DNA of 37,083 nt, from positions 1 to 37,083 of the forward strand of contig JAKSYS010000624.1 in assembly GCA_022925895.1 (NCBI GenBank), in the 5' to 3' direction. Within the stretch, counting starts at the first letter, position 1, and every line of letters starts with the position of its first letter. The notes beneath the pieces are model-generated. The model was not told where the DNA came from. It searched no databases and saw only the letters and a list, made by a program, of their open reading frames with translations. Shown piece by piece: positions 1-8,552 of the stretch. Origin of the DNA: Fragilaria crotonensis (taxonomy: Eukaryota > Bacillariophyta > Fragilariophyceae > Fragilariales > Fragilariaceae). The translations under genes and the position numbers were made by a program.

Positions 1-430
1 ACATTGTTATGGATATATGTAATATGAATATCTTGTACTGTACTGTACATATAGAAGTTCACTATGTCATACTATCATACGAGTAACGCATTATTTTATA
101 AAAGCTGATCATGATATACAGGAAGAGAATTGTATGGGAGTACTGTATGGGAGTACTTGGAGGACTTTTTACTGTACGTGTTGCTTTACTAAAGGCTACA
201 AGGTAGGAGTAGATATCTCTATACAGAGATGGATACATTTCATGGGATCATCGAGTTGAATGGCAGACGTATCGTACGAAAAAGTGAATGACGGGCGTGT
301 ATGGATACATACACGGATTTTCTCAGGGCATGAACCAGGTATCAAATGGCGTGTTAATGTATGTTTGGTTATTGGATTTTGGTGAAGCCAAACACCAGAA
401 CGAACATTAAAACAACAACAACACAGGATA
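1..430. other. AT-rich 5' intergenic region
   Basis: No convincing gene is seen. The stretch is AT-rich with several TACTGTAC-type short palindromes. The last 30 bases before the next gene's start are A/C-rich (a run of AACAACAAC), which fits a 5' untranslated leader for the gene beginning at 431. A small minus-strand frame at 196-447 is Cys-rich, lacks recognisable domains and overlaps the leader, so I do not call it. Confidence 0.5.
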
Positions 431-1916
431 ATGAAGCATCGTTTCATTACTGCCGCTTCCTCGCTGCTCGTTGCTGTGCACTTGATGTTGGTGCCTGGAG
501 TATTGTCTCAGTCCACCGGTAGTGCGAGCTGCTTCACCAACCTGACTCTGATTTTCGAAGCTGAACTTGCAGTAACAGATCTTTCAGTCGCTAGAAAGTA
601 CATCTTATGTCCCAACACTAAATTCGTTCCATCGTTGATGTTGAGGTCTAATGCGACTGCTCTATGCGGAGAAGACGGTTCCTCTGCGAACTCTTGTGTC
701 ATCGAGCAAGGGGATCCGGTGGCCGACGGGACAATTGTTGCCATTTCAATTGGAACGTACGAGGTTGGTGTCACAAATGACACTGTTGTCGAAAACGTCG
801 TCGTACAAGGCGTTACTGTGGACTTTATCTCTGCTTCGCTCGATCCTGCTGTTATTCCGGTCATTGTTGGGCTTCAAAAAGGCGATGTTACCTTCAAGGA
901 CTGCATCTTTAGCAACCTGCAGGGAGAGCCAATGTTTCTCCTCAGTCAATACATTACTGAAGGTTCTTCTCCACAACCGGTATCATTTACGTTTGACTCT
1001 TGTCGCTTTGAGGTGCGTTTTCGAATTTGAACCTCGAACAATGCATAGCTCTGTTGTTTCTCATTCACTCAATCACACATTTCGTTTGCCTCAGGATAAT
1101 TTCCCGCCTGAGATGCCACAGCTAGAAGAAGGGTTGTCCTTGTTGAAATTTTCTGCACTGGATCCTTTCCAAGGTCTGCCATTTGAAGGCACCCTCGATG
1201 TTTTTCTCATCAACAACGTCTTTATCGGCAATGACTTCGCGGTCGAGAATGATGATGTGGTAAGTCCCTCGATTTGTGTCGTTTGACGTACGAAATTGTC
1301 AAATTGCCGCTGCAACGCTAACTGGTACCCACATCAATGCATCTGATGCGCTTTCTAGTTGTATCGCTCTATGATTGCCTTCAGCAGTACAGGTGAACTC
1401 CGATTGGAGGATAATTGCTTCATCAACTCTCCAGTCTCGCTATTCAACGCATCATCCGTCGTTGTTCTCAGCAACAAGCCTACTGTCAAGTCTGTCAACA
1501 ATTTCCTCGATGTGGTGCAGACGGAACTTCCATGTCCCTTCATGTTGGACCTTAACGAGGATAGTAGTGTGACATGCCGCTCTGGTGTTGTGTTCAATGC
1601 CAGTACTTGCGCCAGTGATGCTTCCTTCACACTGACACCCGCCACTACCGAGGCACCGACTCCTCCACCTACAACCACGGCCAGCCCTGCTGCAGTCCCA
1701 CCGGCTGTCCCACCGGCTGCAGCACCCACGGCAGCACCCGCCAAAGACGAGTTCTGCCTCCGATCCTCATTTCTTAATGTCCTTGTTCGGCATGAACGCA
1801 GTATCAACCTCGATGGCGTTTACTGGATTGGTCACCATTATGTTTGTTTGCGAGATGATGATGATGATTTAAATTTCTTTGGCAATTTGTGTGGAAATTT
1901 GTGTTGGTTCGCATGA
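431..1916 (+). CDS. Secreted/surface beta-helix-like protein with Pro/Thr/Ala stalk (3 exons)
   Basis: Three exons are visible: 431-1012, 1095-1259 and 1359 onward. They are separated by GT-AG introns of 82 and 99 bp, and all joins are in phase 0. Residues 1-26 form a hydrophobic signal peptide ending at VLSQ. The mature part begins with a Cys-containing block (ARKYILCPNT, then a CGEDGSS-like stretch) followed by short beta-strand-like repeats (VVENVVVQGVTVDF, VTFKDCIFSNL, FTFDSCRF). This is typical of parallel beta-helix (pectate-lyase-fold) proteins common in diatoms; the enzymatic role is unknown. The C-terminal part is a PTPPPTTTASPAAVPP stalk. The annotated frame ends at 1916 in an unremarkable tail. 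The +1 frame after about 1740 instead encodes a hydrophobic segment (SMAFTGLVTIMFVC) and stops at 1872. That would make a membrane or lipid anchor, so a 1-nt excess near 1737-1750 is suspected. Extracellular matrix or surface location is inferred. Confidence 0.72.
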
Positions 1917-1990
1917 CCAGGTTTGGTAATTGGTATAGCATGGACGCCAAGGAATTCGGAAAATGAAAAATTTCATCTAGTTCCCTTCGC

Positions 1991-2211
1991 GTACATCCAT
2001 AATGGTATTATGCCTCCAAACTACGCCGATTACATTGCCTTGGTAGTATGCCGCACAAGTGTACTAATGGTAGGAGATTATGGTGTGGATGTGTGAATGT
2101 AATCCACGGTAGGCCCATTCATGCACATCCATAATGTTACGTTGGCTCAAGACTACGCCGAGTACATTGCTTTGGTAGTCTGCCGCAAACGTGTACTACT
2201 GGTATGAGATT
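1991..2211. repeat. Two-copy direct repeat, ~89 bp units, 132-bp spacing
   Basis: Units at about 1991-2079 and 2123-2211 share ACATCCATAAT, CTACGCCGA, TACATTGC, TTGGTAGT and TGCCGCA in the same order, and both end in a GAGATT-like tail. They have diverged by many substitutions and a few small indels. No open frame spans both. This is probably an old local duplication in intergenic DNA, lying just downstream of the beta-helix gene. Confidence 0.7.
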
Positions 2212-2459
2212 TAGACGTGAAGTTACACTTCAATGCAAAACGTTGCTGGCAATTGGCACGGTTCCCTTCCGGTAGTAGGCCTGATTTCGGTCTCAATTGG
2301 AAGCGATCGATTGTCCAGAACCCTCGCAATTGTCAGAGCGGAGTGCCCTCGATCGGCTGGAGCAAGTACTCGATGAGTTTGTAGCAGTACCTGGTAGTAC
2401 TACCGGTAGTACCAGTACCCGATGAAAAGAAAACAAGACCACTGTTTCTGCCATACTTC

Positions 2460-3098
2460 GCGGGAAGCAGGGGTGGCACGTTAGGTTTTTCGATTAGGTT
2501 TTTGCTTAGGTTTTTGGCAAAAACCTAATGGTTCTAAAACTCAAGGTTTTTGGTTTTTGGGTTTTTGCTCTGGTTTTAAGGGAGAATTCCGGATTCCATG
2601 TCATGGGTGAACGACGTATTCTGGATTTTGGAGTGTTTTGCGTCTGGTATCTTGCATATTGCAGACGCAATACTGTATGCCTATTTGCAATACGCACTAA
2701 TCATTAAGATGAAACAGCCTGCACGATGCAAAGGTAGAGAAGCTGGTTTACATCAAGACCAACTATATCTTCTTTCGCGATTGCAACTGGATATCTGATG
2801 ATGCTGATCTTGTTGCCAATGCTGACGATGCTTCTCAATACCAGGACCCGGCTGGTCGCCATCGCGGCAACTGCAAACGAGAGACATGGCGGCTTTATCC
2901 GAGTTTCGAGTACTAGTATGAGCTTCTACTATACACTGTACGTCTCAGACGTCAGCTGTACGCTGTATTAGGTACTAGCCACTACGTACACTAAGTTCAA
3001 AAACCTAAATTTAGGTTTTTTCTAGGTTTTTGCCCAAAAACCCAAAAACCTAATCTTGATTTTGAAAACTTTAGGTTTTTGCCAGCCCTGGCGGGAAG
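2460..3098. mobile_element. Non-autonomous hAT-superfamily element (MITE-like, 623 bp) with 8-bp target duplication
   Basis: The element runs from 2468 to 3090. It starts CAGGGGTGGCA and ends TGCCAGCCCTG, so the termini are inverted repeats matching at 10 of 11 positions. It is flanked on both sides by the identical 8-mer GCGGGAAG (2460-2467 and 3091-3098). An 8-bp duplication together with CAGGG termini is diagnostic of hAT transposons. Inside each end (2481-2575 and about 3000-3080) lie repeated AGGTTTTT / AAAAACCT motifs in both orientations, resembling the subterminal transposase-binding repeats of hAT elements. The middle has no transposase-like frame, so mobilisation would need a transposase from elsewhere. 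The exact target duplication suggests a fairly recent insertion. Confidence 0.85.
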
Positions 3099-4908
3099 GC
3101 ATGCCGCTGTGTTTGTTTAGATATTCATAGTAGATAGTAGAGTACGACGGTAGATGAACAGTACCGGTCGACAAACTACTCTGACGGGCCCTCGTCTTGT
3201 GCACGGTCGAAGAATGCAAGTACTTTGGCCTGGTACGTAAGCACCGACCCCATAGACCGGTACTGTACTGACGTACTGTCTAATGCAATTTCCTATACTG
3301 AATACTGAACGAAATCAGTGGCTGGTGGCTGCCTATGGATCGGTACTGTTACTAATTCTTTCTTACCCGTGTCGCAACATCATATGTGCTTCTTGTAGAA
3401 AATTCAATGAGGGCTCCAGAGATACCCTTAAATCACAGATATCCCCAAGGGTTTTCTATGGACTAATCGAGACGTTGTGCGGTAGCTCGGGAACTACAAG
3501 CGTCGGCGCCTTGTACCTTGGATCCCGGTTTCTCACTTAAAAAACGAGACCACTGCTGCCATACCTACCCGATTCAATTTACTTTCCACCATTGCCCCCG
3601 TCGTGTATACCGTACGGCTAGGTGCGAGTGGCTGCTTGATTTTTGTATTTACTCATTGAAGTCGCCCATAAACTCGTTGGCTAACAGATTACATGAGAAA
3701 CGAGGCACACTGCATGATACCGTACCGGTGCAAGGATGTACTCGTACTAGAGTTCTTTTTGCGTTGCCTCAATGTGGAAGATGAGCAGAAACGCTCGTCG
3801 ACGTCACTCCTCGAAGAGACTCGAAGAGTACAAGTACCAGGTCCTTGGAGTCGTACTCGAGTACTCGACAACTGTCGGAGTAGTACTGACTGCGATACTC
3901 CGGAGTATCTGAGTAGACTGCTTTAGGTTTGTGGGGATTCGAATGGTGTGGTACTATGATACCTTGTCTTGAACTGTGTTGCTGTAATGAGGAACGTCAA
4001 GTACCGCAGAGACATGTTAAGTTTCATCTTGGAATACAAGTATACAAGTACACAAGTGCCATGATCGAGGTGTCACAGCCAAGACATGAATTGTTCAAGT
4101 TGAACTCGCCATGCTGTGTTCGAGTGGACTTCGATGCGCAACGTCAACACAAGAAAATCTTAGTAGGAACTGTAATACTCCAGTACTTGGTATCACAGTA
4201 CTCGAGTACAAGGTTCTGGCGTTCAACGGTATCGGTATACTACTCGAATCTGAAACACCTTGAAGCCGAATTGAACGCTTCATCGAATTCCCATTTTGTT
4301 GCAGCCACAAAGGTCGTATCTCGGACTAATTTTTTTCTTTCCATGCGAAACTCCTTGTCACGCCATGTTGCTACGTAGTGCAGTACTGTAGTACCAGGTC
4401 ACATTTTGGAACAGTACTAGACAGATTCGTTTCTAAGCTTCACCGGTTTTGCAAGACTCCACCACTTCCGGTAGGTCCATTGAGTCTGCACTTTACGTGG
4501 TATGATATGTCAAACAAGGTCCAAGATAGTAGTACTATACCAGTGTTCTCAATGTAAGACGCCTGTTTTGCGAAGTCCTGGACTTCTGTCGAAAGCGTCC
4601 AACGGGTCTCTATCCTTCGATTGGCGTGTCTACGGCTAACAAATGAGAACTACGGAGTAATAATTCACCGTACTTCTACATGCGTGATACTGCAGTGTTA
4701 TATACGTACTGTACGGCGTATAAGTACTGGTACTTGTCATCCGTTCTACAAGTAACAAGGGAGTTCTATTTTCGTAGGACTTCTCGCCAACATCCTGAGT
4801 CATGGGTTGCCCGGGTTTCAGTTGCTTGGGCCTTGAATTGCGAGAAATTCGATCGTGCCATCAACTCGCTACGTGCATGGCACCTCGTCCACGACAAAAT
4901 CAACTTGA
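3099..4908. other. Gene-poor, GTAC-rich intergenic stretch
   Basis: Several short open frames exist (for example 3929-4378 +, 149 codons), but none shows a recognisable domain, a splice structure or homology I can name. The stretch is rich in GTAC-centred short palindromes, including GTACTCGAGTAC at 3853-3864 and again at 4198-4209. I see no RNA gene. Confidence 0.5.
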
Positions 4909-5580
4909 ACTTGTATAAAATTAGCAGGATCACCAACGAATCAAGGTTCCGAGGTTCTCGTTCGAGATTCAAGCCAATCGCGACGTGTTCCGAGTGTATA
5001 TAATCGTTCTCACAACAAACGCCACAAGCACAACGAAAACGTACAGAACAAACATCAACGTTGCATTCAGCATCCATACACAGAACCTGAAGAAAGGGAT
5101 CGATATAATAAAGCAAAGAAGCATTCGATACAACCCAGCGATGAGATACCACAGCACTGCATCGTGCATGAAGAAGTCAAGTTCCACAAACGTGTCGGCA
5201 CGATGGCTAAACATGACAAACGCTTCCTTCAATTCGACAAAACCTCCATCAATCAATAATCGACATCCATCTACAACGTGGACGGTTCCAAAAATCCAAG
5301 ACAAGAAACTTCTCGGTGAATTGCGAAAAGAATTAGGACTTTCGACGTCCGTCAAGAAACTGCCCTTCCACAGAAGGCCGCGTCACTGCGGGTCTTCAGC
5401 AATGACGAGAAATCGAAGAAAATCTTGGCCACCAATGTCAGCGAAGGAAGTATCTGCATTCCTCGTCGACGAGACAGTACTACATGCCCTGAAGTTATAG
5501 AACTGTATCGTCAGAGTCAAGTAACCGTTAGGATACTTATACTTTTGTACTTTTGCCATTCGTACATCCTCAACAATTGA
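4909..5580 (+). pseudogene. Decayed coding relic, possibly of a DEAH-box helicase
   Basis: One frame (codon starts as at 4909) is open from 4909 to 5256, with single stops at 5257 and 5317, and then open again to the stop at 5578-5580. There is no plausible start codon. The first part is strongly hydrophilic (His/Lys/Asn-rich) and unrecognised. The last part contains LRVFSNDEKSKK followed by ILATNVSEGSI. These resemble the post-Walker segment of DEAH-box helicases (usually a Q/RVF stretch then ATN(I/V)AETS). The motif is imperfect (SEGS for AETS) and nothing else of the helicase core is present. If the reading is right, this is a remnant of a once longer gene; chance similarity is a real alternative. 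Confidence 0.28.
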
Positions 5581-6788
5581 TCAACCGAAGAGGGTAGTAG
5601 CATTAATATTTTGCCCGGCAGTCTTCGCGGAAAGCTTCTGAAGACTAGTTCCGCGTAGGTGCAGACCCGAATTGGTAGAAGTAGCCCACACACTCCTTAG
5701 ACATGCAATTACTCTCCGTGTGAGTAAGGTAGCAATGCTTCTAGACTGGAGCCGAAGCCCATGCACGCATTTGGCGGCCTTCCTTGTGTTACATTCTACC
5801 GCTAGTACGTACTGTTGGAATACTTCAATCTTCAACATTATTGAGTTCTGCTTGCGTGGTTGTGACTGTGAACCGCCTATCGCGTTCTACTCGAGTAATG
5901 AATACCCCAGTAGCTTTTACTACAGTACTGTACTCTGAGCTCCGCGCACTGCAGTCTAAAATGTGGAGAACAAGTAGCACTCGACTACAATTGTACAAAA
6001 CAGAATACAGTACCCGGTACTCCAGTATACTTCGCAGACGACAGCACCGAGTACTGTGGACTATGTACTGTAGCACTCGGAGCTCGGAGGACCATAGAGT
6101 ATGACCTCTCGAGTATTCGTACTTCATACTTGTGTCCAATCCTGCGATAATATAGTTCAGTACCAGGTACAAGTACTTTAAAAAATGTCCTCTGTTTCGA
6201 GAAATATAGCATCGCAAAATACATATCATACGAATCTTGTCCTACTCCTACTAGCACGCGTGTCCAAATACGGCACATCGTACCAGTAGTCAGTAGGAAA
6301 CAGTACTTCCATACAAACCTTTGGGCAATGGCAAATGGCTGGCTCGATTGAACGGACATACAAGGGCTCCCATTCCTATTTGCGTAGATATGCATAGTAC
6401 CCAGGAGTACTTCTGATTTATTGTATACATACATATATATCTATCATTCTCTAGGAAATATACACAATACACAGTACATACTCGTATATGTGTCTACGAC
6501 GCATGCCAGGCAATGGTCATCGTGAACCTTGGTATGTGTCGTTCAATGCTGGCCATTGGCATCGATCTGCTGAAGCTCATCCGGATTCTCGAGCAAACAA
6601 ATTTACATGCACGTAGTATTACAGTGCTTGTAGTTGACTCGTAGCACTACTATTTGAAGACAAAAAGCATTGAATTGGTGCATAAATTATCGAGGCTTTC
6701 TTCTCCCTTCGTCCATCGTCCATCGTCTAATAGCGTGATTATCTGAGACTCTGCGATTGTCATCTACTCGAGTATATGCTCTCCCAGT
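5581..6788. other. Intergenic region upstream of the SET-domain gene
   Basis: No gene is supported. Overlapping short frames at 5784-6434 on both strands are shadows of repetitive GTAC/GAGTAC sequence. A compact pair of mutually exclusive stems is visible near 5620-5655 (AGTCTTC with GAAGACT, and CGCGGAA with TTCCGCG). The last 150 bases probably carry the promoter and leader of the gene starting at 6789. Confidence 0.45.
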
Positions 6789-8279
6789 ATGAGTGGTATT
6801 CACATGATTGATGATGATGGTAACAGTCTTGTTACAATTGAAAGCTTGTTGGATGACGTTGAAACTCTCCTTGCAAGTGCCGAGAATCCTGAGCAGCCTC
6901 CTCGGCCAAATTTATCTCTCCCGACTGATGCTCGCTGCAGAGGTAACCCATTTGAAATTATGACACTGAATGACAATGGAATAAAAGGACGTGGTTGGTT
7001 CGCGAAACAAGATATTGATGCAGGAACTGTTCTTGTTTGTGAAAAACCATTGGCCATGGTGATGGACTGGCAAGATCCTTCTCTACTACAAGCAGAATCA
7101 GACTTGGACGATCAAGGCCTAGAAGACTTTGAAAGAGACCCAGAAAACCTGGAAATGCAGGAACACGAGTCTGGTCTGTCAAAACTCAACGAAGTTCTAT
7201 TGCTTGACCTTTTGCGTCAAATTGCTCTGAATGTATCACTCTGGACCGAACAAATATCAAATCTCTTTCCTAGAACTGAAGATGATCTAGAAGGTCTTGA
7301 TTTGTGGGATTGCAACGATGAGAATACATTCTGTCAATTTGAACAACTCATGGAGGATCTCCAACATACCACTCCATTGACACTGGCTGACATCGAACAA
7401 ATTCGAAAACGGCTACCACTCGTGGTCCGGTACAACGTTCTCAGTGCCGAAACCTCTCCCGAACTCATGGTACACCCAAGTCCTCAGGGATACTCGGCCT
7501 TGTCCGGCACGGCTCTTTATTACTTGCCATCCTTTTTCAATCATGATTGTCAACCAAATGCCTCACGATTTGCTATTGGGGATATTATTTGGATTGTGGC
7601 CAATCAGCACATCAAGGCAGGAGAGGAAGTGTGCATATCCTATCTAGAACACGAAGTCTTGTGTGAACCAGCCGAGATTCGTACCAGCATGCTGAATATG
7701 GATTTTGCAGAACCCGAACAGGACGGACAGGAAGAAATTGATGGTGAAGGACCCTACGAACCAGTCGTCGATGCAGATGTTCAGAATGAATTGATGCAAA
7801 TGGATCCAATGGAACGTCTCACGACACTCGATGGATTGATCCAGCAAGCCTTGGGAGAAGCAGTTGCCGAGGAGGAAGAAGATGATTTAGCCGGAGCTCC
7901 ATGGTTCGAATGTGATGTTCAAAATTTGCGCATCCTCAAGGCTTTGACATTGGACAGTATGGGACGATTGCAGGATGCGCTGCCCTTGTGGGAGGCGTGT
8001 GTTGTCTTTGCCGAAACCAAACTGCCACCGAATGACGAATCTGCCGTTGTGGTCCATGTTCAGGCTGCGTTGTGTGCCTTTCAATCTGGAGCACAATCCA
8101 GAGCGAAGCAGCATGCCGCCAGAGCTTTGGAAATTCACAACGTTTTGTTTGGTGGCGGCGTGAAGCGATTTCGTCGCCGTTATCAAAGAGAATTCCAACT
8201 GGCCTTGCGTCCCACATTCATCGGAGGGGGACCAGACGTTCTGTGGCCGATTGCGTTTTCTGGCATAGAGGGAAAGTGA
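6789..8279 (+). CDS. SET-domain protein (SMYD-like split SET without MYND) with C-terminal helical repeats
   Basis: This is a single-exon gene of 496 residues. The start is the first ATG in a continuous frame, with an upstream region that looks non-coding. Residues about 66-90 (GRGWFAKQDIDAGTVLVCEK) match the N-terminal SET strand, where GRG-type residues contact S-adenosylmethionine. Residues 251-257 (NHDCQPN) match the conserved NH(S/D)CxPN motif, and the following GEEVCISYLE matches the catalytic-tyrosine motif. The ~150-residue insertion between these parts resembles the split SET of SMYD or SET-TPR proteins, but the Cys-rich MYND finger is not visible. The tail (about 375-470) has TPR-like helices (LTLDSMGRLQDALPLWEACV). 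The likely role is lysine methylation of histone or non-histone substrates; the substrate cannot be told from sequence. Acidic stretches (EEEEDD) lie between the domains. The gene converges with the remodeller gene ending at 8553. Confidence 0.85.
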   Translation: MSGIHMIDDDGNSLVTIESLLDDVETLLASAENPEQPPRPNLSLPTDARCRGNPFEIMTLNDNGIKGRGWFAKQDIDAGTVLVCEKPLAMVMDWQDPSLLQAESDLDDQGLEDFERDPENLEMQEHESGLSKLNEVLLLDLLRQIALNVSLWTEQISNLFPRTEDDLEGLDLWDCNDENTFCQFEQLMEDLQHTTPLTLADIEQIRKRLPLVVRYNVLSAETSPELMVHPSPQGYSALSGTALYYLPSFFNHDCQPNASRFAIGDIIWIVANQHIKAGEEVCISYLEHEVLCEPAEIRTSMLNMDFAEPEQDGQEEIDGEGPYEPVVDADVQNELMQMDPMERLTTLDGLIQQALGEAVAEEEEDDLAGAPWFECDVQNLRILKALTLDSMGRLQDALPLWEACVVFAETKLPPNDESAVVVHVQAALCAFQSGAQSRAKQHAARALEIHNVLFGGGVKRFRRRYQREFQLALRPTFIGGGPDVLWPIAFSGIEGK

Positions 8280-8552
8280 GGAGACTAGTGGAGGTCGAGT
8301 ATTAGTTGCTAACTAGTACCATACAATTTCGATTGTTCACTCTTGAAAGTGTATTGCTTGACACATTGCATTCCGGGTCAACAAACGGAGCGATTAGTAG
8401 ATGTCTATATTTCAAATTACCATGTCTGGTCATGGTGCAGGGCAAGCTCCGTCTCGTGCTTACATGGTACAATACGAGGGAACCAATATGCCGTCGAGCT
8501 CTGCTTCGGTGATTTAAACCTTCATGCAACTTTACATCACCGACTATGACTC
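8280..8552. other. Convergent 3' intergenic spacer
   Basis: This 273-bp gap lies between the 3' ends of the SET gene and the ISWI gene. Short frames present here have no domain. It presumably holds both polyadenylation regions; I recognise no specific signal. Confidence 0.4.

Noticed and set aside
1355..1807. 150-codon minus-strand frame opposite exon 3 of the beta-helix gene
   Set aside because: It mirrors the Pro/Ala/Thr-rich coding strand as Gly/Ala/Val and has no independent support.
2481..3080. TTAGGTTTTT runs as telomere-like repeats
   Set aside because: They are irregular, in both orientations, and fall within an element with clear hAT termini and an 8-bp duplication.
3929..4378. 149-codon open frame on the plus strand
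   Set aside because: No domain, no homology I can name, and it lies in GTAC-rich repetitive DNA.
4985..5500. 171-codon open frame on the plus strand
   Set aside because: Composition is irregular and it conflicts with a neighbouring frame whose 3' part has a recognisable motif; no domain in this frame.
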